DNA of 54,996 nt from the NCBI RefSeq assembly GCF_015206815.1, contig NZ_JADEXZ010000038.1:1-54996 (forward strand), written 5' to 3'. Position 1 is the stretch's first letter, and every line of letters begins with the position of its first letter. The translations under genes were made by a program, and so were the position numbers. A model generated the notes under the pieces. That model was not told the origin of the DNA. It was given only the letters and a program-made list of their open reading frames with translations, and did no database searches. The stretch is from Fortiea sp. LEGE XX443. Lineage in GTDB: Bacteria; Cyanobacteriota; Cyanobacteriia; Cyanobacteriales; Nostocaceae. Shown here piece by piece: positions 8,858 through 18,912 of the stretch.

Positions 8858-10297
8858 TTATTGAATTGGACTGGATAAATAGGCGGGCAAAGTAATTGTA
8901 AATATACTTCCTTCACCCAAACGCGATCGCACCGTTACATTACCATCCATACCTTCTACAAGTGTTTTGACTATTGATAATCCCAAACCACAACCACCAG
9001 TAGAACTGGTACGTGCTTCATCTAGACGATAAAAACGCTCAAAAATCCGCGCTTGATGTTGTAAAGGAATACCATAACCTTGATCGCAAACTTGGATTAT
9101 GGCTTGGTCAGCTTGTTGATGAAACTTGACAGTCACAGAAGTTTCAGGATCAGAATACTTAAAGGCATTATCAATTAAATTCACTAAAACTTGTTTGAGG
9201 CGACTATAGTCAGCTTTTACCTCAATTAGCTGGTTGGTTGATTCAATTGTAATCTGGCGATCGCTATAAATTTTGGCCATGACCACAACTTCTGTAATTA
9301 AGTCATTCAACATGCAGCGTTCTAGACGAAAATGTAGATAACCACTATCTGCCCTGGCTAAATCAAGTAAATCTTGTAGGAGGCGAATGGTACGTTCTGC
9401 TTCTGCTGCTGCTGTTGCTAAAGCTTCTTGTTGGATTTCGGTTAAATTATTCTGCCGTCGTAAGACACTTTGCAAGTAGCCGTGTACGATGGTGAGGGGT
9501 GTACGTAACTCGTGAGACACATTACTGACAAATTGTCGCTCTTGCTCCCAAGATTGGGAAAGACGCGTCAACATCATGTTAAAGGTTTGGGCTAATTCTC
9601 TCACCTCGCTAGGTGCGTTATCTAAATAAATTTGTGCCTGTCCTAAGTCTGCAAGAGAAATGACTTCTGTCATTTGACTTAATTGGCGTAGGGGTTGCAG
9701 AGAACGTTTGATGTAAAATGCGATCGCTACAGAAATTGTTGTGATTGTAACTATACTACCAATCCCCAAACTCTGCACAATCACTAAAAACATACTTTGT
9801 TCGTCGGTAACATCCTGTACGACAAACAATGTTCCAACTACCTTATCTTGTAATGTCAACGTACTACCACATAAAACAAAGTAGCTTTTGCCCATTTGTT
9901 TTACTAAGGGTTCCCTCGACATCTCAGTTAAATAAATTAACTGAGATGCGTTCTCCTTAGGTAGTTTATTTAAGTTATTAGATTGAGCTAAAATTTGGTT
10001 TTTAGGGCTTTTTACCCATAAAAATGTATGAGGACTACTTAAATTATTAATTGCCTTTTGCAACCTATTTTCCGAGGGGATAATATTAGTATATATTTCT
10101 ACGTGATAGGGTAAGCGTTGAGCAATCTGTTGAATATTAATTTTATAATTATTAATTAAAAATTGCTGCATTTTCCAGCTTGTCCAAGTAGCAAAACTAC
10201 CCAATCCTAAAGCAGAAACCGCAGCAATCCCAATTGTAAGTCGAACTCGTAATGAAAAAAGGTCAATTATGCGAAAAATGTTCTGAATTTGATTCAC
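8858..10297 (-). CDS. Transmembrane sensor histidine kinase (HAMP-HisKA-HATPase)
   Basis: Membrane sensor kinase with an N-terminal helix, a periplasmic sensor region of about 125 residues, a second helix (LGIGSIVTITTISVAIAF), HAMP, a HisKA dimerisation domain with the H-box VSHELRTPLT, and a HATPase domain with NLIDNAFKYS, DQGYGIP and GGCGLGLSIV. The frame is open up to TTG 10327, but GTG 10297 gives a GTGA overlap of 4 bp with the upstream DUF4079 gene, so I take that start (479 residues); this implies translational coupling. No response regulator is adjacent, making it an orphan in this window. The input signal is unknown; the pairing with a membrane DUF4079 protein may be relevant. Confidence 0.88.
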   Translation of the reverse strand: MNQIQNIFRIIDLFSLRVRLTIGIAAVSALGLGSFATWTSWKMQQFLINNYKINIQQIAQRLPYHVEIYTNIIPSENRLQKAINNLSSPHTFLWVKSPKNQILAQSNNLNKLPKENASQLIYLTEMSREPLVKQMGKSYFVLCGSTLTLQDKVVGTLFVVQDVTDEQSMFLVIVQSLGIGSIVTITTISVAIAFYIKRSLQPLRQLSQMTEVISLADLGQAQIYLDNAPSEVRELAQTFNMMLTRLSQSWEQERQFVSNVSHELRTPLTIVHGYLQSVLRRQNNLTEIQQEALATAAAEAERTIRLLQDLLDLARADSGYLHFRLERCMLNDLITEVVVMAKIYSDRQITIESTNQLIEVKADYSRLKQVLVNLIDNAFKYSDPETSVTVKFHQQADQAIIQVCDQGYGIPLQHQARIFERFYRLDEARTSSTGGCGLGLSIVKTLVEGMDGNVTVRSRLGEGSIFTITLPAYLSSPIQ

Positions 10298-11007
10298 TTC
10301 GGTGCTGGAGTGTTTGGTTTTAGACAAGTTTTATTAACATAATCGCACTGATAAACATAAGATTCTTGCCAACTCAAAGGAATTTGCAATAAGTCTCTTG
10401 TACCTGTTAATCCTTGACCAATAAATAGTAAAAGAGCTACACAGTTTAAAATTGTATGAATTATCCGCCAGCGATGAGATTTATAAATATCTTGCACAAT
10501 TGCCAAAGAAAAAATCATCAGTAGGGCTGCGGTAATACCAATGTAGTAGTGTGACCAGTACCACTCACTTGTCAGACGATAAACTCCATCTTGACAGCCA
10601 AGAATTACTAAACCAGCACCAGTTAATGTCGCAAAAACACCTCGCCATAACGGCTGTTTTGCCTGATAAAGTAATACTAAAGAGGCAATGGTTGCCACAA
10701 ACATTAATAATATAAAAATTACTTGAAAATTTGCTTTATTCCACAGTTCTTGTTTGATAATATTTTTACCAATAGGATAAGCTAAACCTACTAATGTTAA
10801 CCCTACAACTGCACTGGTTAGCCAATCACCTAACTGTTTATGTTCTTTGCCAACTACAGGTGGAATTTTGCTCTTACCTGCATTTAAATTTTGCAAACGG
10901 CGTTGGCGTGTTTGCCATGCAAAATTAACGACAGTACCAATCAGAGGAAAGACAAAAATAACTGCGATCGCGGGATGTAAAAGTCCAAGAAAATCTGCTA
11001 TTTCCAT
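10294..11007 (-). CDS. DUF4079-type multi-pass membrane protein
   Basis: A 237-residue protein with about six hydrophobic helices. The beginning LLHPAIAVIFVFPLIG...AWQTRQRR resembles cyanobacterial DUF4079 proteins, some of which look like cytochrome-b561-type membrane folds. Histidines lie in or near helices (LLHPA, YWSHYY, HRWRIIH), so heme binding is conceivable but not shown. Its stop codon overlaps the GTG of the histidine kinase gene, indicating an operon. Function unknown. Confidence 0.6.
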   Translation of the reverse strand: MEIADFLGLLHPAIAVIFVFPLIGTVVNFAWQTRQRRLQNLNAGKSKIPPVVGKEHKQLGDWLTSAVVGLTLVGLAYPIGKNIIKQELWNKANFQVIFILLMFVATIASLVLLYQAKQPLWRGVFATLTGAGLVILGCQDGVYRLTSEWYWSHYYIGITAALLMIFSLAIVQDIYKSHRWRIIHTILNCVALLLFIGQGLTGTRDLLQIPLSWQESYVYQCDYVNKTCLKPNTPAPK

Positions 11008-11281
11008 AAAATACCTTGCAGTATAACTATTATTAATTGGTACTATCAGTTAGCATTCAAGAGTTGATAATTTCACTCATGAATATACTAATAGCACCAA
11101 ACTCTGCATAATCTTGTACTAGGGATTGAGAAAAAATTTTAGGCATTGCTGAATCACCGGATGATTGAAGCTGACACGGAAGTTTAAAAACATTATCAAA
11201 ACGCGCCACCCGTAGAGAAGAGAGATTTGGTGATTATTATTTAAATTCCAAAATCGTCCGCAATTATGCAACGCCAATTAT

Positions 11282-11749
11282 TTAACCACCTACACTTGCA
11301 TAACCAAAAGTAGCATTAAATTTCCGACACCAAACAGCTACTGATTTATATCCAGACAAATTAAGATTAGCAGGTAGAGCATAGGTTTGACTACCATTAA
11401 ACCGTCTGAGACGAGCAATCAGAGCATAATCATTTCTTCTCAAACCGTAGGTTTGGGGCCTAGAAGATCGATGTAAAATCACATATACGTCAGGCCCACT
11501 ACTTGTTCTGAAATTCCGATCAAACTGCAAGTATCTTCTCTTGTTTCTAGTCACAATGCTGACTCTTCCTTGGGTTGCATGTTCTCCACGCTGAAAGTAC
11601 CCAGATTGACCTACAGCAGCTGCTATTTGAGTAATTCCAGTAGTAGCAACTGGTGTTGAATCTTGTGTCTGATATGCAGTTACTTCTTTAGCAGAGCCTA
11701 AGCAAACAGTTGCAATCAGACCAAGGATTGCTAAACTATGAAATTTCAT
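11282..11749 (-). CDS. Exported DM13-domain protein
   Basis: About 155 residues: an N-terminal signal peptide (MKFHSLAILGLIATVCLG, then a likely cleavage region near AKEVTA), a short linker, and a DM13 domain. The domain runs from GYFQRGEHATQGRVSIV through FDRNFRTSSGPDVYVIL to the C-terminal VAVWCRKFNATFGYAS. DM13 domains are extracytoplasmic and have been linked to redox or electron-transfer chemistry; the conserved cysteine in VWC is present. I start at ATG 11749, which gives a proper signal peptide and has GAGG about 11 nt upstream. An ATGATG at 11776 would add nine polar residues. It is a single gene with its own upstream region. Confidence 0.8.
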   Translation of the reverse strand: MKFHSLAILGLIATVCLGSAKEVTAYQTQDSTPVATTGITQIAAAVGQSGYFQRGEHATQGRVSIVTRNKRRYLQFDRNFRTSSGPDVYVILHRSSRPQTYGLRRNDYALIARLRRFNGSQTYALPANLNLSGYKSVAVWCRKFNATFGYASVGG

Positions 11750-11993
11750 AGTGTTTATATCCTCAATATTCATCATTATGAAAATAATTTAAAGCTGTCT
11801 GCGATGACAAATATTAAATTAAGCTGAGAATTAGTTAAAAATTTAGTTCAGCAATTTTTATAAAAATTTTATCTTTAAAAATAAGAGTTAGGAGTTAAGA
11901 AATATCGTTTTTGAATCTAGACTATAATAATATTTTCCTACAAATCAGCCAAAATAGCAGATTTAATTTTAATTTATTGAGGAGATTCAGCAA

Positions 11994-14279
11994 GTGCAGA
12001 AACGCGGACTCTCAAGATTTAATTTGAGGAGGAAAACTGGTGCTAATCTTGTTTCTCAAAGAGTTTTTCAATTTCGAGTAGTTATGCTAATGCTCTTGAG
12101 CATTGTTGTTTTATCTGGCTTCCTTGTAGGAGGTTGGTTTGCTGGTGATAGCACAATTAATAGATTTTTTGCTCAAATTTCTGTTTGGCAAGCCAACCCA
12201 CCAATGTGGTTAGAAGCGCCAATGGTAAATGATAAATATTTACTACTACCCACTTTAGCATTGCTAATAGCTATGTTTGTGGTGATGAAACTTTCTCCTC
12301 AGCCTCGTGTTTGGTCACAACGGTTGGTAGTTGGTATATTATTCATTTTAACTTTGCGGTATGTGTTGTGGCGATCGCTCTCTACCCTCAACCTTGTTAA
12401 TCCTCTCAATGGCGCAATTAGTTTAGGGTTATTTGGCTTAGAAATTTTGATGCTTTTGAGTAGTTTGATTGAACTATTCTTAATGTTAAATATTAAAGAG
12501 CGTCACCGGGAAGCAGATGAGAAATCAATCGCAGTAATTGACGGTGATTTTACGCCCTCTGTTGATATTTTCATCCCGACATATAATGAACCAGTATTTA
12601 TTGTGCGGCGAACGATTATTGGTTGCCAATCCTTAGAATATCTCCAAAAAACAATCTATCTTTTGGATGATAATCAGCGTTTAGAGATGCGAGAATTAGC
12701 AGAAGAACTCGGATGTCATTACATCAGTAGAGCAGATAATCAACATGCCAAAGCCGGGAACTTAAATAATGCACTTGCGCGAAGCAGTAGTGAACTAATC
12801 GTTGTGTTTGATGCAGATTTTGTCCCCACCAAGAACTTTATCACTCGCACTGTTGGCTTTTTTCAAGATGAGACTATTGCGATTGTACAAACGCCACAAA
12901 CCTTTTATAATGCTGATCCTATAGCCCGAAACCTTGGCTTAGAAAATATTCTTACCCCTGATGAAGAAGTATTTCATCGACATATTCAATCTATTCGAGA
13001 TAGTGCAGATAGCGCAATTTGTGCTGGTACTTCTTTTGTTATTCGTCGCAGTGCATTAGAGAAGACTGGAGGTTTTGTTACTGAGTCTTTATCAGAAGAT
13101 TACTATACAGGAGTTAATCTATCTTCTCAAGGCTACCGCCTTATTTATTTAAACGAGCTACTCAGTGCAGGATTAGCAGCAGAAAATATGTCTTCTTATG
13201 TAACTCAACGTTTGCGTTGGGCGCAAGGCACACTCCAAGGTCTTTTTATTAAAGCTAATCCTCTTGTAATTCCCGGATTTAGTTTGACTCAACGATTAGC
13301 TCATTTGGTAGGATTTTTGATTTGGTTTACTAATTTTTCTCGAATTTATTTTCTATTAATGCCGTTAGCTTATTCATTTTTGGGTGTAATTCCTATTCGT
13401 TCCAACCTAGCAGAACTCATTTATTTTTGGCTGCCGCTTTACTTAGTCAATCTCACCGTATTTGCTTGGTTGAATAAGTATTCTCGTTCCGCTTTTTTAT
13501 CGGATATTTATTTTTTAGTATTATGCTTTCCTTTAGCTGTGACAGTGACACAATCTTTGTTGCGTCCCTTCTCGAAAGGATTTCAAGTTACGCCTAAAGG
13601 GATAAGTAGCGATCGCTATATTTTTAACTGGAAGTTAGCCTCACCTTTAATCATATTATTTATCGCAACAGCTATTAGTTTGTGGCAAAACTTATGTATG
13701 TGTATAGTCCAACGTTCTTTAACTACAGAAGTAGCAACAATAGCTGAACAAAGCGTAGGTAGGGGCTTAGGTTGGATGTGGAGCATTTATAATTTAATTA
13801 TGATTGGCACGGCTATCTTAATTTTGCTAGATGCTCCTAAAAGCGATAACTTTGAATGGTTTGATTTACGGCGAGTCGTGCAGTTAAAAATTGGTAATGA
13901 TACTTTTTGGGGTGTAACTACAATGATTTCCGAGATTGGTGCAGAGATAGCATTAACTCAGCAACTTCCTATAAATTTAGTTGTTAGTCAATCAGTAAAA
14001 ATCACGATCGCCGAAGAAAATTTAAACCTATCTGCGGCAATTGTCAAGACTGGATTTGCCGATGAGTTTCCCACAATCCGCATTCACTTTGAATCAGTAA
14101 GTTTAAGTCAACATCGTCACTTAGTAGAAATGTTATTTTGTCGTCCCGGACAGTGGAAGCGTCAGAATGCGCCAGGAGAAATAGGTTCTCTGTGGTTACT
14201 GTTGAAAATTTGGCTAAAACCCCGAATCGTGTTTGATAAAAAAGTTGATGTCAGCCCAGTTATAGTAGCTAAAGTTTAA
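11994..14279 (+). CDS. Cellulose-synthase-like GT2 glycosyltransferase with PilZ-like tail
   Basis: A 761-residue inner-membrane processive beta-glycosyltransferase of the BcsA type. Four N-terminal helices come first. The GT2 domain has DIFIPTYNEP, the substrate-binding DAD (Asp273/Asp275), the catalytic-base region SEDYYTG (Asp369) and the product-site QRLRW (405-409). More helices follow, then a C-terminal PilZ-like region (about residues 645-745). That tail begins FDLRRVVQLKIG and has ISEIGAEI where canonical PilZ domains show RxxxR and D/NxSxxG; both motifs are incomplete, so c-di-GMP control may be weakened or lost. The start is GTG 11994 with GGAG about 12 nt upstream. No bcsB, bcsC or bcsZ is nearby. 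Product: an exopolysaccharide, cellulose or another beta-glucan. Confidence 0.87.
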   Translation: MQKRGLSRFNLRRKTGANLVSQRVFQFRVVMLMLLSIVVLSGFLVGGWFAGDSTINRFFAQISVWQANPPMWLEAPMVNDKYLLLPTLALLIAMFVVMKLSPQPRVWSQRLVVGILFILTLRYVLWRSLSTLNLVNPLNGAISLGLFGLEILMLLSSLIELFLMLNIKERHREADEKSIAVIDGDFTPSVDIFIPTYNEPVFIVRRTIIGCQSLEYLQKTIYLLDDNQRLEMRELAEELGCHYISRADNQHAKAGNLNNALARSSSELIVVFDADFVPTKNFITRTVGFFQDETIAIVQTPQTFYNADPIARNLGLENILTPDEEVFHRHIQSIRDSADSAICAGTSFVIRRSALEKTGGFVTESLSEDYYTGVNLSSQGYRLIYLNELLSAGLAAENMSSYVTQRLRWAQGTLQGLFIKANPLVIPGFSLTQRLAHLVGFLIWFTNFSRIYFLLMPLAYSFLGVIPIRSNLAELIYFWLPLYLVNLTVFAWLNKYSRSAFLSDIYFLVLCFPLAVTVTQSLLRPFSKGFQVTPKGISSDRYIFNWKLASPLIILFIATAISLWQNLCMCIVQRSLTTEVATIAEQSVGRGLGWMWSIYNLIMIGTAILILLDAPKSDNFEWFDLRRVVQLKIGNDTFWGVTTMISEIGAEIALTQQLPINLVVSQSVKITIAEENLNLSAAIVKTGFADEFPTIRIHFESVSLSQHRHLVEMLFCRPGQWKRQNAPGEIGSLWLLLKIWLKPRIVFDKKVDVSPVIVAKV

Positions 14280-14286
14280 GATTTTA

Positions 14287-14320
14287 GTAGTAGGAGTGTA
14301 CATTTTTATGCTCCTACTAC
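14287..14320. terminator. Bidirectional terminator between convergent genes
   Basis: GTAGTAGGAG (14287-14296) and CTCCTACTAC (14311-14320) form a perfect 10-bp stem with a 14-nt loop, between the stop of the GT2 gene and the stop of the opposing mannosyltransferase-like gene. The right arm overlaps the last codons of the latter. Confidence 0.65.
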
Positions 14321-15465
14321 GCCACCCAATTCCAGATAGTAAAGTTCATGGCATAAGAAAAGAGCAATATGCCGAACCAAATTAATATTATGTATCCCCA
14401 ACGACTTTGGTAAGAAAACAACAAGCCTAATGCAAGGGACAGCGACACAATGCCATAAGCATAACGGCTAACAGACATCAGCGCTCCAGAGAATATAATT
14501 AGTAGCAATGAGCAAAAACCGTAAACCACAGCAGTATTACTAAGCTGAGTCCGAAAGTACCACAACATGTAACCACCACCAAAAACCATCACCACTTTCA
14601 TCAAATTATCTCTGCCCACAAAGATAGCATCGGTAAATATAGACCACCAATTTGGTTGCGCCCATGCCTTTTGTGCATGAACAAATGCCAAAGGATCTTT
14701 AAAACTAATGGCGCAATATAGACTAAATGAAAGCAGCCCCAATGCTACAGAAAGTCCCGCAACATAGGCTAATAATGGTCTGCGTTCTCTCCATGCTACG
14801 AAAATAAAAGTGGGTAGCAATGTAATCCCTGTGGCGCGAGTTGCACTAGCCAATGCACCACAAACAGCAGCCCAGAAATACTGACGATTATCGAATGCTC
14901 GTAAAGCTGCTGTTGTCAAAAACAGAAATAGCCCTTCTGTATAAATAACTGTGCCGTATAAAGAAAAAGGACACCAAGCCATCACAGCCGTTGCCCATCT
15001 TGCAACATTAGTACCATGACGTTCTTCTGCCCAATAGTATAAAAGAAGTAATGCACCAAGAAAAGTTAGATTGTTCACCACTGTACCCGCCACTTCAAAG
15101 GGTAAGCCGAACATCATAACTCCACGAATAATCAAAGGAAATAAGGGATAAAAAGCAATAGAATGCTGATGTCCATCGTTAGCATAGTCATAACCTGCAA
15201 CAGCAATTTTGCGATACCACTTACCATCCCAATGAGAGAAGAGTTCCCAACTGGGTTTAGGCATAAAATCAGCAGAATAATCTAGTGGATATGGGGGTTG
15301 CCAGTATGGATGCACAGGTGATGTGTATAATAACGGAGCAATAACTTGCATGGCAACGATAATTACAAGTCTACTCACCAGCCACATTAAAATTACAAAA
15401 ACGTATCCATTAACTTTTAACTTATTATCTGTAAGTGTTGTTTCTTGATGATCCTTTTTTTTCAT
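14317..15465 (-). CDS. PIG-V-like integral-membrane mannosyltransferase
   Basis: A 382-residue protein with about nine membrane helices, resembling bacterial relatives of GPI mannosyltransferase 2 (PIG-V). The first extracytoplasmic loop holds WELFSHWDGKWYRKIA with the acidic residue expected of GT-C enzymes, then HSIAFYPLFPL and ATRATGITLLP, all typical of the family. GT-C enzymes use polyprenyl-phosphate sugars on the periplasmic face. It is the last gene of a four-gene minus-strand run (acyltransferase, two GT39-like enzymes, this one) with short gaps (38, 67 and 42 bp), which is probably one operon making or decorating an envelope glycan or lipid. Confidence 0.78.
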   Translation of the reverse strand: MKKKDHQETTLTDNKLKVNGYVFVILMWLVSRLVIIVAMQVIAPLLYTSPVHPYWQPPYPLDYSADFMPKPSWELFSHWDGKWYRKIAVAGYDYANDGHQHSIAFYPLFPLIIRGVMMFGLPFEVAGTVVNNLTFLGALLLLYYWAEERHGTNVARWATAVMAWCPFSLYGTVIYTEGLFLFLTTAALRAFDNRQYFWAAVCGALASATRATGITLLPTFIFVAWRERRPLLAYVAGLSVALGLLSFSLYCAISFKDPLAFVHAQKAWAQPNWWSIFTDAIFVGRDNLMKVVMVFGGGYMLWYFRTQLSNTAVVYGFCSLLLIIFSGALMSVSRYAYGIVSLSLALGLLFSYQSRWGYIILIWFGILLFSYAMNFTIWNWVA

Positions 15466-15503
15466 AATATTAAATTAATAGTCTTAGATTTTATTCAAGT
15501 TTG

Positions 15504-17105
15504 TTAATTCTGGCTTTTCAGTTTCCACAATCTCCCAGGTGGGAATATTGGTACTAACTCACCTTGCTGCTGCTGAATTGCCTTAACAAGTTTTTGAGAA
15601 GGACGAAAGACAAATATTGGATATTTTTCTAAAAGCAGAGACTGAATATTTACAGATTTTAACTGAGGAGACTGACTCAGCAACATTAATCTCACGTTTT
15701 TATTGAGTCCATAACTGAGCGAAATTAAGTCTCCTGTATTGGTAAAATCATCACCGATATCACTAATTACAAGTGGCGAAGAGTTAGCATTAACCTGTCT
15801 GACAATTTCAGCATTGAAATAGCTCAAATCCTTGCTCCACCATGTATCAGAGAAAGCACTAACTGTAGAAGATGCAATACTACCTGCAAGCAGTAAAACT
15901 GTAATGCTTCGCCATAAATTTTTTCTATGAAATATTTTAGTTGCCAGTAAGTAGGCAACTACCAATTGCACACCAGGATAGCAAGAAATTAAATAACGAC
16001 TGACAGCAGAACGCTTACCGCCTAGTAATAAATCTGGCAAAACTAACATTAAAAAAGGTACAAAAATTGTAGTGATGATAAATAACCAAGTTCTGCGATT
16101 AGTTTCGCGGCAGACTGCATAGATGGACAGAAAAATCAAGAGAACAACTAGTAATCTGAGTAGATAAGTCCAAATACTATCAAAGCCAAAATCTAAGTCT
16201 AAAAACAAAGCAGTAAAACTAAGAATCCACAGCTTTATCAGATAAAGAAACTCTACAGTAACATTAGTCCAATTTGTAGTGTCTGATACACGCTGGTAGT
16301 TAGTTGTTAGCACCACTAACCAAGGAGTATATAAAAGAAGTGAGGCTGCGATCGCCAGCGTAAAATATTGTATATTTTTAACTTGGAATTTTCTGCGATT
16401 TCCTAAAACTTGCTCAATTAGTACATAAGTAGCCTGAGCAATTACTGTTAAACCAAAAAAAGGATGGGTATATAAACCCAATGTATTTGCAAAAGTGTAC
16501 ATTCCCCAATTTTGCCAACTTGGTAAGCGTAAAGCCTTTAGCAACAAAAAACTACTGCCAATAACTGCTGTGGTTAGTAAACTATACTGCCTTGCTGTTT
16601 GAGCAAATAGAATATCAAAAGGCGATAAAGCCAACAATACTACTGCTAATAAGGCTGCTGTTTGGGAGGCAAAAAGCTCCAAGCCTAGAGCATACATCAA
16701 AGGTAGCCCCAGCAAGCTGAATAAAACTGGCAAAATCCGCGATGCTGTCAGAGAACTACCAAACATCTGCATCCAAAAGCGTGCCGCGACAAAATATAAA
16801 GGCGGATGTTGGGGGTCTTCAATCTTTAGAGAGTTAATTGTGTCTTCTTTAGTGCTTCCTGGTTTAAGACGTTGATACTTCTGTAATTCTTGTGCGGGAA
16901 ATATCCGATTTTGAAAAATTTCGCGGTCAATTTCTTGGCGCGTGAAACCCGCGGCTCGCATTGATGTATAGACTTCATCATGCCAATAAATTTTGTAGTC
17001 AAGATTGATAAATCGCAAAAAAACGCCTAACACCACAAGAACGACAACAAATAACCGCAACCAACTGGGAGCCAGTTCAGAATGCCGTTTGACAGAGTTG
17101 TTCAT
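15504..17105 (-). CDS. GT39-family (PMT_2-like) membrane glycosyltransferase
   Basis: A 533-residue GT-C glycosyltransferase: an N-terminal helix, then the extracytoplasmic loop with the catalytic acidic pair in YWHDEVYTSMR (Asp43, Glu44), the motif EDPQHPPLYF, and about ten further helices, with a soluble C-terminal domain of about 100 residues. ArnT/PMT-like enzymes transfer a sugar from a lipid-phosphate carrier. It is clearly a paralogue of the next upstream gene: they share HDE-YTS-R, EDPQHxPLYFVxARFW and the same overall layout, pointing to an old tandem duplication. The acceptor is unknown. Confidence 0.82.
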   Translation of the reverse strand: MNNSVKRHSELAPSWLRLFVVVLVVLGVFLRFINLDYKIYWHDEVYTSMRAAGFTRQEIDREIFQNRIFPAQELQKYQRLKPGSTKEDTINSLKIEDPQHPPLYFVAARFWMQMFGSSLTASRILPVLFSLLGLPLMYALGLELFASQTAALLAVVLLALSPFDILFAQTARQYSLLTTAVIGSSFLLLKALRLPSWQNWGMYTFANTLGLYTHPFFGLTVIAQATYVLIEQVLGNRRKFQVKNIQYFTLAIAASLLLYTPWLVVLTTNYQRVSDTTNWTNVTVEFLYLIKLWILSFTALFLDLDFGFDSIWTYLLRLLVVLLIFLSIYAVCRETNRRTWLFIITTIFVPFLMLVLPDLLLGGKRSAVSRYLISCYPGVQLVVAYLLATKIFHRKNLWRSITVLLLAGSIASSTVSAFSDTWWSKDLSYFNAEIVRQVNANSSPLVISDIGDDFTNTGDLISLSYGLNKNVRLMLLSQSPQLKSVNIQSLLLEKYPIFVFRPSQKLVKAIQQQQGELVPIFPPGRLWKLKSQN

Positions 17106-17172
17106 AAAAAGACAAAGTTAAATACTTGGCAAGAAACCAGCTTCAAGTTTCTTCAGATATAGTACTATGCTG

Positions 17173-18870
17173 TCAACTACCAGAAAACTGATTTCGCTGC
17201 AAAATAGAGCTTTGGCGAGAGTTGCGGGGTTTAAGTAATTTCCAGAGTGAGTAATACTCATCTCGATAAACAAGATTTATCTTGGATTGATTTTGAGTAG
17301 CTATTTTCTGTCGCCAAGTATCAGTAAGATTAAGTAAAAAAACCTGAGTATAGCTATCAGAAATATTAGACGTATTTTGATTTTTGAGTAACTTAAACTG
17401 CACTCGTGGCTCTACAAGATAACTTAAAGAAAAGACGTTTCCATAATTAATACCCTCAGCATCACTAATTAATAATGGACGCGCAGACCGATTAATAATT
17501 TGTGCAACTTGGTGATTATGATAACTTACACCTTTATTCCACCAAGTTTCAGCTTGATAATATACTCGCGAAGAAATAAGTCCACCAATAATTAACAGCA
17601 CCATGATTGTTTGCCAGATTCTTCGCCTTGGCAATCGCCCACTATAAATTTGTGTAGCTAACAAATAAGCCACAGCAATTTGTATACCTAAATAGGAGGG
17701 CAAAAAATATGGCTCAGAACCTAGCTTTATACCACCAGTAGTTAAAGCTGGTAAAACTAATGGTAGTGCTGGCACTACAATCAAACTCAGAATAAATAGC
17801 CAAATTTTATAGTTAGTAGTACGGCACAATAAATAAATAGCACATCCTACTAAAATCACAAAAAATGTCCATATAAAATAGCCTAAAGCATTATTTAAAC
17901 CCAAGTCTAAATCAATAAAGATTCTGCTTACTTGTCTCAACGAAAATGGTAATAAAGGTAAGATAAAAAACTGTGTTGATGTGCCATTATTTGATAGCAA
18001 AAATTGAAAAAATTTAGCCAATATAATTATTAGCCAAGGAATGAATGCAAAAAATGCTACAATCGATGCTAATAGATAAGCTCTAACAGTTTTAGTTAGT
18101 CGCAATCTTTCTGATATAATTACATACACGCCGTGAGCGATCGCTACAAATACGCTCCATAAAGAAGTGTAGAGACTCAATACTAAAGTGACTGTATAAA
18201 TGCTCCAAGTTGTAAATGAGTCTGATGTTTGCTGTCTTTTGGCTAATTCATCTTCATATTTTGATTCCAGCCCCATAGCTCGGATTAGTGAGGCACTGCA
18301 TACGATAATAGTAACTAACCAAAGAATATATTCTTGTGCCTCTGTTGCATATATTAGATAAACTGGGGAGACAGCGGTGAGTGCGATCGCTAACCCAGGT
18401 ATTAATGTGGGTACATCAAATAATTCGCGGCATAGCCAATATATGCTAGGAAATACCAACAAGCTAATACAAGCTGATAAACTTCTAATTGCTGTAACTG
18501 AATTACCAAAAATTCCTAGCCAAAATCTGGCTAATACAAAATAAAGCGGTGTGTGTTGTGGATCTTCTTTAGCTAAGGACATAATTGTATCACTCAGTTC
18601 CTTTGGTTGATTAATATTTTGGAACTGAGCAAAACTTTCTGGAGTAATTACACGACCATTAAATAATTGCTGCTTGACTTCCTCAACTGTATAACCAGAA
18701 ATCCGCAATGATGTATATGTTTCATCATGGGAATAAACTTTGCTGTTAATGTTAGAGAAACGAAATAATATAGCCATCACCAGCAAAACAATAGTTAAAA
18801 ACCGTAACCAACTCTGCATGAGTGTGTTCTGCTGCATAAACAGGTTTCTCAAAAAGTGTTTTAACTTCAC
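17173..18870 (-). CDS. GT39-family (PMT_2-like) membrane glycosyltransferase, paralogue
   Basis: A 565-residue GT-C enzyme with the same architecture as its neighbour: the acidic pair in YSHDETYTSLR (Asp49, Glu50), EDPQHTPLYFVLARFW, many membrane helices and a soluble C-terminal domain ending NSRQSSILQR. The start at 18870 gives a short basic N-terminus; an internal ATG (residue 12) is also possible. It follows the acyltransferase gene after 42 bp. Sequence identity with the paralogue looks moderate, so the two probably add different sugars or act on different acceptors. Confidence 0.82.
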   Translation of the reverse strand: MKLKHFLRNLFMQQNTLMQSWLRFLTIVLLVMAILFRFSNINSKVYSHDETYTSLRISGYTVEEVKQQLFNGRVITPESFAQFQNINQPKELSDTIMSLAKEDPQHTPLYFVLARFWLGIFGNSVTAIRSLSACISLLVFPSIYWLCRELFDVPTLIPGLAIALTAVSPVYLIYATEAQEYILWLVTIIVCSASLIRAMGLESKYEDELAKRQQTSDSFTTWSIYTVTLVLSLYTSLWSVFVAIAHGVYVIISERLRLTKTVRAYLLASIVAFFAFIPWLIIILAKFFQFLLSNNGTSTQFFILPLLPFSLRQVSRIFIDLDLGLNNALGYFIWTFFVILVGCAIYLLCRTTNYKIWLFILSLIVVPALPLVLPALTTGGIKLGSEPYFLPSYLGIQIAVAYLLATQIYSGRLPRRRIWQTIMVLLIIGGLISSRVYYQAETWWNKGVSYHNHQVAQIINRSARPLLISDAEGINYGNVFSLSYLVEPRVQFKLLKNQNTSNISDSYTQVFLLNLTDTWRQKIATQNQSKINLVYRDEYYSLWKLLKPRNSRQSSILQRNQFSGS

Positions 18871-18912
18871 CCACTTCCACGAATTGTGGGCTATTGCTAG
18901 TCAAATTTACGG

